From Acidiferrimicrobium sp. IK (GTDB taxonomy: Bacteria > Actinomycetota > Acidimicrobiia > Acidimicrobiales > Palsa-688), in assembly GCF_025499425.1 (NCBI RefSeq), contig NZ_JAIMCB010000011.1:63819-127818 (forward strand): a DNA stretch of 64,000 nt, read 5' to 3'. Position 1 is the stretch's first letter. Each line of letters starts with the position of its first letter. Made by a program: the position numbers and the translations under genes. The notes beneath the pieces were generated by a model that ran no database searches, was not told the DNA's origin, and saw nothing but the letters and a program-made list of their open reading frames with translations. Of the stretch, positions 19,500 through 28,608 are shown piece by piece.

Positions 19500-20432
19500 T
19501 CACCTCTCTTGCTTCGAGCCCGCTGCCTCTGGCCGAGCTCTTTGATCGGTCGCAGCGGGTTGATGCACGGCCACCCCAGCGATGACCAACCCGATGCCCA
19601 CGGCGTCGAGCGCTGTCGGTACCTGCCCGAGGACGACCAGTCCGATGGCGGTGGCGCACGCCGGTAGGAGGGCGAGCATCAGGGCGAACGTCGCCCTGGG
19701 AAGGCGGGCCATGGCCAGTTGGTCGGTGACGTAGGGGATGACCGACGAGCAGACACCGACACCGATGCCGGCAAGGACGAGCGGGGGGCGGCCGAAGGCT
19801 GGGGACGCCCCCGCGACGCCGAACGTGCTCACGACCAGCGCGGCGACGATCATCGCCGCGCCGAGCTGATCGATGCCGTCTGTAGACACCTGGTTGTCCC
19901 GGCCGGGCGGGGTGGCGTTGGCGATTCGGTGGGCCACAACGATGTAGGCCATGAACCCCGCGCAGTTGGCGAAGGCCAAGACCGCGCCGAGCGGGTGCGC
20001 GACAAGCGCCACATCGCTCAAGGCGCCGACGCCTCCGACGGTGATGGCAAGAGCGAAGGCGTTGCGTCGTGTGCGGACACCGAGAGCGGCTAGCACGACG
20101 GTGCCCAAGAACTCGATGGCGCCGACAGTGGCGAGCGGAAGCCGGTCAATGGCCAGGTAGAACGCCAGGTTCATGGCCGCGAGGAGGACGCCGAGGGCGA
20201 CGAGCCTCCACCGTTGCGGTACCGACAGCCGGCGGACGAGCCGCCAAGGCCGCCGCCAGGCGGCGAAGACCACAGCGGCGGTGGCGATGCGGAACCACAC
20301 CACGCCGAGCACGTCGACCCGGGCGAAGAGCAGCACGGCCATGGACGGCCCGAGATAGTGGAACACCGCGCTGGTAAAGAAGTACGAGGTGGCTGGAATC
20401 CGTTCGATCCGGCCTTGCGCTCCCGGCTGCAC
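19500..20432 (-). CDS. EamA-family (RhtA-like) exporter
   Basis: This is a 310-residue membrane protein with ten predicted helices arranged as two EamA repeats (LGVVWFRIATAAVVFAAW ... and LAGIGVGVCSSVIPYVTDQLAMARL). The drug/metabolite transporter superfamily exports amino acids and similar small molecules; the sequence is closest in feel to RhtA (threonine/homoserine efflux). It diverges from an Lrp/AsnC regulator, a classic exporter/regulator pair, so it is probably induced by its amino-acid substrate. Confidence 0.88.
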   Translation of the reverse strand: MQPGAQGRIERIPATSYFFTSAVFHYLGPSMAVLLFARVDVLGVVWFRIATAAVVFAAWRRPWRLVRRLSVPQRWRLVALGVLLAAMNLAFYLAIDRLPLATVGAIEFLGTVVLAALGVRTRRNAFALAITVGGVGALSDVALVAHPLGAVLAFANCAGFMAYIVVAHRIANATPPGRDNQVSTDGIDQLGAAMIVAALVVSTFGVAGASPAFGRPPLVLAGIGVGVCSSVIPYVTDQLAMARLPRATFALMLALLPACATAIGLVVLGQVPTALDAVGIGLVIAGVAVHQPAATDQRARPEAAGSKQER

Positions 20433-20443
20433 AGGTCCACGCT

Positions 20444-20977
20444 ATGAATGTGAAGCCCGCAAGGGAATACCACTACAACGGAAGCCCGCCACGGTTGCCT
20501 AAACAACAAAAGCTTGGGAGCGGAGCGACCTTCGTTTCGCTTGACGACGTCGACCGGGCGATCCTGGAAGCTCTGACAGCCGACGCCCGAACCAGAACCG
20601 CAGAGCTCGGACGACGGGTCGGACTGTCGGCGCCGGCTGTGGCCGAACGACTGCGCCGCCTGGAGGACTCCGGCGTGGTCTCCTACCGCGCCGAGGTGGA
20701 TCCTCGGGCCCTGGGCTACACCATCCGCGCCATCGTCAGGGTGAGCCCCTCCAGCCGGGATCTGCCGCGGATCCCCGAGACGGCGGCGGGGATCCCCGAG
20801 ATCACTGAGTGCTATCGGATCACCGGCGAGGACTGCTACTTCATGGTGCTGCACCTGCGGTCGATCGACGACCTCGAGGCTGTGCTCGACCGCTTCGCCC
20901 CTTACGGCCGCACGACCACGTCGATCGTCCACTCGGCGCCCGTCCCCCCTCGGCCGCTGCCGCTCGCGGGACGGTGA
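20444..20977 (+). CDS. Lrp/AsnC-family transcriptional regulator
   Basis: It has the winged HTH LDDVDRAILEALTADARTRTAELGRRVGLSAPAVAERLRRLE and a RAM ligand-binding domain with ITECYRITGEDCYFMVLHLRS. The listed ATG gives 177 residues, about 30 longer than usual at the N-terminus and only 11 bp from the divergent exporter start. GAAGCCCGC occurs twice in this extension (near 20453 and 20482), which looks more like operator DNA than protein. The true start may be further in (for example a TTG near 20495). It should control the divergent EamA exporter in response to an amino acid. Confidence 0.85.
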   Translation: MNVKPAREYHYNGSPPRLPKQQKLGSGATFVSLDDVDRAILEALTADARTRTAELGRRVGLSAPAVAERLRRLEDSGVVSYRAEVDPRALGYTIRAIVRVSPSSRDLPRIPETAAGIPEITECYRITGEDCYFMVLHLRSIDDLEAVLDRFAPYGRTTTSIVHSAPVPPRPLPLAGR

Positions 20978-20984
20978 GCTGCGC

Positions 20985-21920
20985 TCACACCTCCAGGGCG
21001 GTCGCGCTCCAACCCTCGACCGCGCTGGGGTAGCGGGGCCGCCAGCCACTGGAGTCGCGCAGCTTCCGGTTGCTGACCCGCAGTGAACGGGTCAAGGAGG
21101 TCAGGCGGTCACCAAGCAGCCCGGCCATCCGCCCCGGGCCCGAAACCCACGGCCGTTGGCCGGCAGCCTCGGCCAGCGCTCGGGCGTATTCGCGCCGGGT
21201 CAGCGGCCGGTCGTCGACGACGTTGTAGATCCCGGCGGCGACGTGGAGCGCTGCGGTCACCGCCGTTCCTCCGTCGGCCACGTGGATGGAGGACAGGTAT
21301 GCGTCCGGTGGACCCATGACCGGCAGGACGTGGTGGCGGGCGAGGGACAGGAACTGCTCGCTGTGACGGGCGCCGGGCCCGTAGAAGAGGCCGAACCGGA
21401 GGACCACGGCTCTTCCGCCCGCCGCGCCGAAGCGCAGGGCGCTGGTTTCGGCGGCCAGGTTGCCGATGGCGTTGGGGTAGCGGTCCGTCGCCGCGGTCTC
21501 GTCCACCCAGCGGTCCCCGCTGTCGGGATAGAGCATGCTCACTGACTCCTGAACCAGCCGTCCCACGCCGGCCTCTACCGCGGCGTCGGCTACTGCGGCC
21601 GAGCCTTCAGTACGCACTCGTTCGGTCTCGGCCCACGCCCGGCGAAGCACGAACGTCGCCGTGGACGGCATCGAGGTGGCCAGGTTCACCACGGCGTCGT
21701 GGCCGGCGAAGGCCTTGGTCAGGGCGTCGCGGTCGAACATCGACACTGTCACCGGAGCCGCTCCTCGAGCTCGCACGGCCGAGGCTTTCTCAGGTGTGCG
21801 AGCCAGTGCGGTCACGTCGTGCCCCGCCGAGACAAGCCCCGGGAGCGCGTAGCGCCCGATCGCCCCGGTTCCCCCCAAAAGGAACACCTTCACGGGTTGA
21901 CTGTACTCCCGACGAGTCAA
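20985..21920 (-). CDS. NAD-dependent epimerase/dehydratase family protein
   Basis: This 311-residue extended SDR has the N-terminal nucleotide motif FLLGGTGAIGRYALPGL and the middle segment VVNLATSMPS. The usual YxxxK active site is not obvious (RYPNAIGNLAAE lies where it is expected), which points to an atypical member with a binding or reductase role. The start could instead be the GTG at VKVFLLGG, 27 bases downstream. It is divergent from the large effector-like gene, with 42 bp between starts. Confidence 0.8.
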   Translation of the reverse strand: MTRREYSQPVKVFLLGGTGAIGRYALPGLVSAGHDVTALARTPEKASAVRARGAAPVTVSMFDRDALTKAFAGHDAVVNLATSMPSTATFVLRRAWAETERVRTEGSAAVADAAVEAGVGRLVQESVSMLYPDSGDRWVDETAATDRYPNAIGNLAAETSALRFGAAGGRAVVLRFGLFYGPGARHSEQFLSLARHHVLPVMGPPDAYLSSIHVADGGTAVTAALHVAAGIYNVVDDRPLTRREYARALAEAAGQRPWVSGPGRMAGLLGDRLTSLTRSLRVSNRKLRDSSGWRPRYPSAVEGWSATALEV

Positions 21921-21962
21921 AGTGACGTTGACACGTGTGGCTATCCAGGGAAGACTCCCGCC

Positions 21963-24900
21963 GTGGGCGGTAACGGGGACCGGGGAGCTGACCGCCCCCT
22001 TGGGAGAGACTCACCAGGCGGACGCGCCGGTCAGGAGCGGCTGGCCGCTCACACCCCCGAGCCGGTACCGACCGAGCCGCTCCGCCGGGGACTGCTGACG
22101 TCGTCGGGGATCCTCGGGGTGCAGCGCAGCGCCGGCAACGCGGCGGTGGTCCAACTTCTGTCGGGCAAAGCCGCGGTCGGCGGATCGGGGCGACCCGTCG
22201 TGCAGCGGGCCTACTGGGAAAAAGCGGGCAACGAGTACACGTGGCATGGTGGCGACGAGCAGCCGCCCGAGGGGTACGTGAAGCTGAAAGAAGCGCAGCG
22301 TCCCAACCCCAACAACAAAAAGAAGCTCTACGACGTCTACGGGCCGGCGCCGGTTGGCAACAAGAAGAGCAAGAAGAAGGGGTCTGGTGCCGTCACGCCG
22401 CCACCAGTAGCGGTGGGCGGAGCGAAGAAGCCGCTGACCAAAAGCGAGGCCGCCACCCGGGCCAAGGGGGCCGCCGCGTTGCTCGAGAGCGCCGAGACCC
22501 AAGCCCTCGAGTCCGCCACCCACATGCAGAAAGCAGCGACCCCCGAGCTGGCGGGCGCCGCGGCCAAAGCCGCCGAAGCCGCCTCCACCTCTGCCAAGGC
22601 CGCGGCCGTCAAGCTCGGGGAGCTGGTCAATGCGGTCGCCGCCTTTCCCGACGTGGCCGCGGAGGTGCGTGCGCAGGAGGCCGCCGCCGTCTCGGCCGCC
22701 GCCGCGGCCGTCAAGTTCTCGGCGCAAGCGGCCCGCCTCGCCGAGGTCGTCGAGGCTCGGGCCAAGGTCGCGTCGCTGGCCAAGGGTTCCCAGGACGAGA
22801 GGGCCAAGCTAGACGCTGCTCGTCAGCTGGCCGGTGAGCTCACCGAGGAAGCCGACTACCTGAGGACCTACGTTGCGACCATGTCGAGGGACTTGGCGGC
22901 GGTGGGCGCCGGCGGTGGCTTCGTTCCGGCGGTGGACCCGGCTCCCTTGCAAGCCCAGCTACTCATCGACATAGCCGACGTCGAGCAGGCCCGCCGCGAC
23001 ACCGCCGACGAGATCGAGGAGCTCGTGGCGTCGGTCGCCGCCATCGGCGAGGAACACGAGCTGGCAGCCGACGCGGTACCGCTGAAGGAGCTCGCGGTCA
23101 CTACCGCCGGCACCGATGTGGCGGAGTCGAGAGCCGACATCGAGGCTCGGCGCTCCCTGCGGGCGATGGCCGGCGGCGAAGTCAACCTCTCGACGCTGCT
23201 TACCCTGCCTCGCTTCGCCGGCAGCATGGCCGCCATCAGGCCCTACCTGGAAGCGCTAAAGCCCTCCGGGCTCAAGCCGGCGGCCGCCCTGGGGCTGCTC
23301 ACGATGCTCAGCGCCACCCGCAGCGAAGCGGAGCTCGCCGTCATGGCTGGCGCCATCGCTGGGGGCGCCGACCTTCAGGTGACCGCCGCGCTCGCCACCG
23401 TCGACCCCAAGGTGTCCGCGTCCGATGTGGCCCTCTACGCCGCCGTTCAGCGTTCAGCCGCGTGCAAGGCAAGCGTCGTCTTGGACCTGCTGCCCGCCCG
23501 CAACGTGGCCCTCTACGCCACCCAACCGGTGCTAACCGAGCTGGCCGAACTGGCCAAAGACGGTGTGTCGGCGTCTCGCATGGCCGAGGTCATCGTCGCC
23601 GAGCCATCCCTACCGGTAGCCGATCTGGCCGAGCTGACCAAGCTCTTCGTCCGCTACCCGGCCAAAACCGACGTGCTGCTGCTCGCGAAGCTGGTGAAAG
23701 AAGGGATGAAGGCCGGCCGCAGAGCCGCAGACGTCACGGCGCTGGTCGACGAGATGGAGAGCGAGGGCGCCGATACGCCTGCCGCGGCCACCGTCAAGGT
23801 CGTCCTTCAGTCCCCGCAGCTGGCCGGGTTCACCATCCCGCAGGTGAGTGCCTTCTTGATCGCACTGCCCGGGCTGGACGGCGGGCAAATCGTCGAGGTG
23901 AGCACGTGGCTCAATCCAATGCCGGCGGCCGACAAGCTCGAGCTGATCACCGACGTCTTCGTAGCCGATGCCACCCCGGCAGCCGCTATCCACGCCACCT
24001 TCAAGGCGATGCGCAGCGCCGGGCTCGACGGCAGCGCCATCCGCAATCGGGTCATGTACCTCCGAGGCTTCATCACCGCTCCCGGCGGGGATGCCGACGC
24101 GTCGATCACCGAGGTCGGAGGCAGCAAGATCCTGACCGGGCCGGAGATCCATGCTCACGCCGTCAGCGTGCTGACCGGTCCGAGGCCCCAAGACAAGGTC
24201 TCCCACCTGGCGAAGTACCCCGATGGGCAAGACCCCCGCACCCGCAGCATCGACAACCTCTGGCTGGACGCCAACCCCGCCGTCCGCAACGCCGAGACCC
24301 CGGAGGAAGCGGTTCGTCGTCAGAAGCTGGCGGTAGCCGAGCTGTGCGGCAAGCCTGACGTCATCCCCGCCATCGTCCAGCAGATCCTCGCCCACCAGCA
24401 CGGCGCAGCGCCTCGACCGATCGGGCTGCCTTCCGCCGAGGATGCCCTCGACCCAACCGGGGCGGCACACACCAACAGCATGCACACCATCGGCGGTGGG
24501 GGCACGATCAACACTCCCTACAAACTGGCGGCACGGGCGTGCTACAGCCCGACCTCGGAAGGGAAGGCCAGCGCCTTCAAATCCCCGGCGTCGGGCAAGG
24601 CTGCCGTCCAAGCGGCGCTGAACGACTACGTCGGTGCCAACCCGGCGAACTGGCCGTGGTTGCGCAGCCAACTCACCAAGGGCAACCCCGTGGCCATCGA
24701 CCGGCCAGTCGCAGCCAACCACCTGGTGTCTTTGAAGACCACCGGCGGGGGCGGCCCCAACGGGCTCTACGACCGCAACGGCGTCGGTTCCTTCGAAAAC
24801 CAGCAAGCCAAACCGAAGTACGACGGCGGCAAGGGTGGTCGCAAGTACTTCCCCAACGACAACGGCGTGATCTGGGCCCGGGAAGGCTACGTAATCAGGC

Positions 24901-25073
24901 AGAACAAGCCGACTGCGGCCTTCGAGACCTTCGGGGGCGGCCCCGACAACCGGATCCCGGTTGAGCCGACCACGCTCACGGTGTTCGCTCCCATCACCGG
25001 GGTCCACCTCCGGATCATCGGCATGGACACCAAGGGCGGGTTCGTGATCAACAGCGCCTACGCGTACCAATGA
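21963..25073 (+). CDS. Large effector-like protein with the eCIS-associated VQRSAGNAAVVQLL motif
   Basis: 1036 residues. Residues 53-66 read VQRSAGNAAVVQLL, the short helix motif found in many proteins encoded with extracellular contractile injection systems, often near DUF4157. Residues 82-128 form a small Trp/Tyr-rich module (AYWEKAGNEYTWHGG), then a Lys-rich linker. About 155-480 is very Ala-rich and probably a long coiled or helical region; about 480-830 is helical and Leu/Ala-rich. The last 200 residues change to a Gly/Asn/Pro-rich globular domain (HTNSMHTIGGGG, GSFENQQAKPKYDGG, NGVIWAREGYVIRQN), a likely toxin or enzyme domain I do not recognise. AGGGAAG lies 9 bases before the GTG. No sheath, tube or baseplate gene is in the window. 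Confidence 0.75.
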   Translation: MGGNGDRGADRPLGRDSPGGRAGQERLAAHTPEPVPTEPLRRGLLTSSGILGVQRSAGNAAVVQLLSGKAAVGGSGRPVVQRAYWEKAGNEYTWHGGDEQPPEGYVKLKEAQRPNPNNKKKLYDVYGPAPVGNKKSKKKGSGAVTPPPVAVGGAKKPLTKSEAATRAKGAAALLESAETQALESATHMQKAATPELAGAAAKAAEAASTSAKAAAVKLGELVNAVAAFPDVAAEVRAQEAAAVSAAAAAVKFSAQAARLAEVVEARAKVASLAKGSQDERAKLDAARQLAGELTEEADYLRTYVATMSRDLAAVGAGGGFVPAVDPAPLQAQLLIDIADVEQARRDTADEIEELVASVAAIGEEHELAADAVPLKELAVTTAGTDVAESRADIEARRSLRAMAGGEVNLSTLLTLPRFAGSMAAIRPYLEALKPSGLKPAAALGLLTMLSATRSEAELAVMAGAIAGGADLQVTAALATVDPKVSASDVALYAAVQRSAACKASVVLDLLPARNVALYATQPVLTELAELAKDGVSASRMAEVIVAEPSLPVADLAELTKLFVRYPAKTDVLLLAKLVKEGMKAGRRAADVTALVDEMESEGADTPAAATVKVVLQSPQLAGFTIPQVSAFLIALPGLDGGQIVEVSTWLNPMPAADKLELITDVFVADATPAAAIHATFKAMRSAGLDGSAIRNRVMYLRGFITAPGGDADASITEVGGSKILTGPEIHAHAVSVLTGPRPQDKVSHLAKYPDGQDPRTRSIDNLWLDANPAVRNAETPEEAVRRQKLAVAELCGKPDVIPAIVQQILAHQHGAAPRPIGLPSAEDALDPTGAAHTNSMHTIGGGGTINTPYKLAARACYSPTSEGKASAFKSPASGKAAVQAALNDYVGANPANWPWLRSQLTKGNPVAIDRPVAANHLVSLKTTGGGGPNGLYDRNGVGSFENQQAKPKYDGGKGGRKYFPNDNGVIWAREGYVIRQNKPTAAFETFGGGPDNRIPVEPTTLTVFAPITGVHLRIIGMDTKGGFVINSAYAYQ

Positions 25074-25083
25074 CCGGCCCGTC

Positions 25084-25491
25084 GTGACCCTGTACGCAAG
25101 CCTGGCCCAAAACCCCGAGGAGGAGCAGCACGGGATCACCCTCCGCGAGGCGTTCACCCGCGCGCTGGTCTTGCTCTGGCAGGACAACGACGACGACCAG
25201 CTCGAGTCGATCTGGCGCACCCTCGCCGCCCGCCCCGGTCCCTTCGCCGACGAGGTCATCGAGGTCCTCGGCGCGGTGGTCGCCGAACCGCCAGACGACC
25301 TCGTCGAGTTGATCCGAACGCACGGCTGGGTGCCGCTCATCCATGAGGAAGCCGGCGCTGCGGAGCGGGTGTACACCCAGGCCGAAGCGGTCGCGTGGCT
25401 GATCCGAGCCCGCGACCGGCTTGCCGCGATACGCACCGCCGAGCGGCCCGCGGCGGGCACCTCGAAGCGGGTCGCTCCCAGCGTGGAGTGA
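25084..25491 (+). CDS. Small acidic protein, candidate immunity protein or chaperone for the upstream effector
   Basis: This 135-residue protein starts 10 bp after the effector-like gene stop and is clearly co-transcribed with it. It is acidic (QDNDDDQLE, EPPDDLVELI) and looks all-helical, with no signal peptide or membrane helix. That size, charge and position are typical of immunity proteins of polymorphic toxins, but cargo-loading chaperones look similar. I know no family for it. The GTG start is the first in frame and has only a weak ribosome-binding site, consistent with translational coupling. Confidence 0.65.
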   Translation: MTLYASLAQNPEEEQHGITLREAFTRALVLLWQDNDDDQLESIWRTLAARPGPFADEVIEVLGAVVAEPPDDLVELIRTHGWVPLIHEEAGAAERVYTQAEAVAWLIRARDRLAAIRTAERPAAGTSKRVAPSVE

Positions 25492-25567
25492 GCTCGGTCG
25501 CTAGCGCGAAGTCCCTTCGTGACTCGCGAAAGGCCTCGACCGGGCGTACCGGAAAGGGCTGGTCAGC

Positions 25568-26425
25568 TCAGTGCGGCGGGTGGCGAGGCGCGAACCTCTG
25601 AAGGCCGACGACCTGAGCCAGCCGCAAGCGGTCGGCGTCGGGGCTCGACGGTTCAGCGGTGTAGACGACGAGCCTCAGATCCGAACCGGCCACGGTGAGG
25701 ACATCGCAGTCGAGGGTGATGGGACCGACCTCCGGATGAACGACCGTCTTTCCCTCGGAGTCGACGGTGTTGACGACCCGCTCGTCCCACAAGCGAGCGA
25801 ACCTGGGGCTGGCCTCATGGAGGTCGTCGACGAGCCGCTGCAGCTGCGCGTCGTCGGGATAGGTGCCGGCTGCCCGCCGCAGGTCGGCGACGGCATTCCG
25901 CTCGAAGTCGTCGGCTTCCCTCGCGGTCTTGCGGACCCGGCTCGACCCTCCGGTGAAGGTCCTCCAGACCAGGTTGCGCTCCCAGCCGCGGGCCGCCGGC
26001 GGTTCCCCCATGAGCGATACCCATGCGGCGTTGCAGGTGATCATCGTCCAGGCCGGGTCGTAAACACCAACCGGCAGGTCGGACAAACGGTCCATGAGTC
26101 GCTGCACGCTAGGCGGGACGTGGGTGGCCGCCGCCGCCTTCCTCGGCGGTGCTTGCCCGGCCACCAGGTAGAGGTGATCGCGCTCCTCGACGGTCAGGCG
26201 CAACGCTCGCGACAGGGATGCGAGCACTTGGGTGGAGGGGTTGGTGGCCCGACCCTGTTCGAGACGGACCAGGTAGTCGACCGAGATACCGGCCAACGAC
26301 GCCAGCTCCTCCCGGCGCAGACCCGCAGCGCGGCGCGACGGCCGGGCTGACACGCCCGCATCCACCGGTTGGAGCCGGCGACGCCAGGCTTGGAGGTAGG
26401 AGCCGAGCCCGTCACCTGACTGCAC
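25568..26425 (-). CDS. XRE-family regulator with MmyB-like ligand domain
   Basis: About 285 residues. An N-terminal helix-turn-helix (LRREELASLAGISVDYLVRLEQGR, then a second part ending RDHLYLVAGQ) is followed by the MmyB-like PAS-type domain (VQRLMDRLSDLPVGVYDPAW, LVWRTFTGG). This architecture is common in actinobacteria and usually controls a divergent oxidoreductase gene, which here is the LLM-family gene. I set the start at a GTG just before the conserved part; the frame is open further, to an ATG at 26512, but that would leave only 17 bp for the divergent promoter. Confidence 0.85.
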   Translation of the reverse strand: MQSGDGLGSYLQAWRRRLQPVDAGVSARPSRRAAGLRREELASLAGISVDYLVRLEQGRATNPSTQVLASLSRALRLTVEERDHLYLVAGQAPPRKAAAATHVPPSVQRLMDRLSDLPVGVYDPAWTMITCNAAWVSLMGEPPAARGWERNLVWRTFTGGSSRVRKTAREADDFERNAVADLRRAAGTYPDDAQLQRLVDDLHEASPRFARLWDERVVNTVDSEGKTVVHPEVGPITLDCDVLTVAGSDLRLVVYTAEPSSPDADRLRLAQVVGLQRFAPRHPPH

Positions 26426-26529
26426 CCCCCTGATTCTGCCGCCAGCAATAGAGGTTTGGGTGGTACTGAGAGTCCCACGGTTGCAGAGGGACCTGGCTGC
26501 TTTGATCCTCATCCATCACCATCGTGGGT

Positions 26530-27456
26530 ATGAAACTCGGCGTCTCGATGGGCGGCTTTCCGATGGGGACCGAGGCGGAGGCGATGGGGCCGTTGCTGTC
26601 CCGCCTGGCCCGCCGGGCCGACGAGGCTGGCTTTGACACCCTATGGACCATGGACCACTTCTTCCAGATCCCGATCACCGGGCAGCCCCCTGAGGCCCCC
26701 TTGCTCGAGGCCTACGCGGTCCTCGCGTTCCTGGCTGGCGAGACCCGGCGGATCCGGCTCGGCACGATGGTCACCTCGGTTGCGTACCGCCATCCCGGCG
26801 TGTTGATCAAAGCCGTGACGTCGATCGACGTGTTGAGCGGCGGTCGGATGATCTTCGGTGTAGGTGCCGGGGCGCCGTTCAACGAGCTTCCGGCCGGGCG
26901 CTCGCCTGGCGACTTCGAGGCCTACGGGTTGGGCATACCGTTCCCGCCACTCGCCGAACGGTTCGAACGGCTGGAGGAGGTGGTGCAGATCGCCCTGCAG
27001 ATGTGGAGCGGCGACGAGGCACCATACGACGGGGCCCACTACCGGCTGCTTCGACCGCTCAACTCCCCGAATTCGCTGCAGCGGCCCCACCCGCCGATCC
27101 TGATCGCCGGCAGCGGGGAGCGAAAAACGTTGCGGCTCGTCGCTCGCCACGGCGACATGTGCAACCTGTTCGATCTCCCCGGCACCGGGTTCGCCGACGA
27201 CCTGGCGCACAAGCTCGACGTGCTCCAGGCTCACTGCGTGGACGTCGGGCGCGACTACGGCCAGATCGAGAAGACGGTCTCCACCTTCATCGACCCGGAT
27301 GGCGACCCAACGCGCGTCGTCGAACACCTGGCCGCGCTTGGAGAGCTGGGGATCGAGCATGCCATGGTGAGCCCCCGGCGACCTTGGGACGAGGCGACCC
27401 TCGACTGGGTGGCGGCGATCGTCCCTGACGTCCACGCCCTGCCAAGCGCCGTTTAG
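26530..27456 (+). CDS. LLM-class (F420-dependent type) oxidoreductase
   Basis: 308 residues with the luciferase-like TIM barrel: MKLGVSMGGF at the first strand, DTLWTMDHFF, RIRLGTMVTSVAYRHPGVLIK and DVLSGGRMIFGVGAG. This group of actinobacterial enzymes normally uses coenzyme F420 as hydride carrier. Substrate unknown. A GTG two codons upstream is an alternative start. It is divergent from the XRE regulator, which probably controls it, and is followed 15 bp later by the DUF1330-like gene. Confidence 0.9.
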   Translation: MKLGVSMGGFPMGTEAEAMGPLLSRLARRADEAGFDTLWTMDHFFQIPITGQPPEAPLLEAYAVLAFLAGETRRIRLGTMVTSVAYRHPGVLIKAVTSIDVLSGGRMIFGVGAGAPFNELPAGRSPGDFEAYGLGIPFPPLAERFERLEEVVQIALQMWSGDEAPYDGAHYRLLRPLNSPNSLQRPHPPILIAGSGERKTLRLVARHGDMCNLFDLPGTGFADDLAHKLDVLQAHCVDVGRDYGQIEKTVSTFIDPDGDPTRVVEHLAALGELGIEHAMVSPRRPWDEATLDWVAAIVPDVHALPSAV

Positions 27457-27471
27457 GGCGGCCCGGGGTGG

Positions 27472-27912
27472 GTGGCCGTTGGCTACGTTGACATCGTGCA
27501 CCTCGACCCAACCGACGCGAGCGTCCGGCGACTGCTCGAGCGCAACATCGACGGTCCGTTCACCATGCTGAACATGCTCCGGTTCCGCGAGTGGGCGGAC
27601 TACAGCGCTTCGCCGGGGCTGGCTCCCCCGGAGCGGATCTCTGGCCGCGCCGCGTATGACCGGTACGTCCGGCACACGATCCCGTTCCTACACTCCTCCG
27701 GGGGGACTGTGGACTTCTTCGCCGAAGGCGGCCCTGTCTTCGTGGGGCCGGGGGAGGAACGTTGGGATCTGGTCATGCTGATCCGACAGGCGAGCGTCAA
27801 CGACTTCTTTGGGTTCGCGTCTGACGAGAGCTACATGGCCGGCGTCGGCCACCGCACGGCTGCGCTAGAGGACTCGCGAATGGTGCCGCTCGTGGCGCGA
27901 GATTTGCCGTGA
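27472..27912 (+). CDS. DUF1330-like protein
   Basis: A 146-residue protein with the ferredoxin-like (dimeric alpha-beta barrel) signature GPFTMLNMLRFREWADY, typical of DUF1330. Such proteins are small and cytoplasmic, with no agreed reaction. It follows the LLM oxidoreductase closely on the same strand and probably shares its transcript. The start is uncertain between this GTG and another 24 bases downstream (VHLDPTD). Confidence 0.75.
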   Translation: MAVGYVDIVHLDPTDASVRRLLERNIDGPFTMLNMLRFREWADYSASPGLAPPERISGRAAYDRYVRHTIPFLHSSGGTVDFFAEGGPVFVGPGEERWDLVMLIRQASVNDFFGFASDESYMAGVGHRTAALEDSRMVPLVARDLP

Positions 27913-27948
27913 TCCTCGTCTTGCGGTGGTGATCCTCGGTCTCGTTGC

Positions 27949-28608
27949 CTATCGCATCACGAACGGGGGGTAGGGGTCAGCCAGCAACGAATACCAGGCG
28001 TTGAAGCGAACTGACCAGAACACCGCCCCGAGGATCGACCGACGCCACGACTCCGGCCAGCGGCCGGTGAACAGCACGGCGAAGAACCCCACGATCCAGG
28101 CCACGAACAGCACAACGCTGACCACAATCCCGTAGAGCACTTGCGGGATGGCCAGCAGGCCACGGAAGAACACTGCCGCACGGGAGAACCGCTCGGGCGG
28201 CACCACGTTGAACCATGCCGGGTCGCCGCCGGGGTCGGAGTATCCGCTCGGCACACCGAAGGCGGGGTACTCCTCGCGGAGGAAGAACGTGTAGGTGAGC
28301 ACGCGGTACTGATAGCGGTGGACGCCGGCGACGAACTCGCCGATCCCGGAGGGGAGCCGCCCGGTGAACAGGATGGCGAACCACGCGGCGACGACCGCGA
28401 GCTGGGCCACTATCTGGAGGACGTAGAGGACCACGAGGTGGGGAATGGCGAGGATGTAGTTGCCGATGACCCGCCAGCGGGCCACTGTCAGGGGCGCTTC
28501 GAGTCCGGCGGTGACTGGGTAATCAGGCGACGATGTAATCGCCATTTCGCTGCTGCCCGGCGGCACTATGCCACCGCCCTGCGAACTTCCGGGACTGGGA
28601 TACGCCAT
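27949..28608 (-). CDS. DUF4389 membrane protein
   Basis: 219 residues with about four to five hydrophobic helices and the family's repeated RWRVIGNYILAIPHLVVLYVL and FFRGLLAIPQVLYGIVV segments, each followed by a loop ending in LFTGRLPSGIGEF or LFTGRWPESW. DUF4389 proteins are common in actinobacterial membranes and have no assigned function. The N-terminal 20 residues are Gly/Pro/Ser-rich and cytoplasmic. The ATG at 28608 has GGAGGG nine bases upstream, which decides the start against longer forms. Confidence 0.82.
   Translation of the reverse strand: MAYPSPGSSQGGGIVPPGSSEMAITSSPDYPVTAGLEAPLTVARWRVIGNYILAIPHLVVLYVLQIVAQLAVVAAWFAILFTGRLPSGIGEFVAGVHRYQYRVLTYTFFLREEYPAFGVPSGYSDPGGDPAWFNVVPPERFSRAAVFFRGLLAIPQVLYGIVVSVVLFVAWIVGFFAVLFTGRWPESWRRSILGAVFWSVRFNAWYSLLADPYPPFVMR

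Noticed and set aside
21963..25073. DUF4157 metallopeptidase domain in the effector-like protein
   Set aside because: No HExxH motif follows the QRSAGN motif, so only the short motif is shared.
25084..25491. Assigning a named immunity family to the small acidic protein
   Set aside because: Position and charge fit, but no family signature could be read, so it is left as a candidate.
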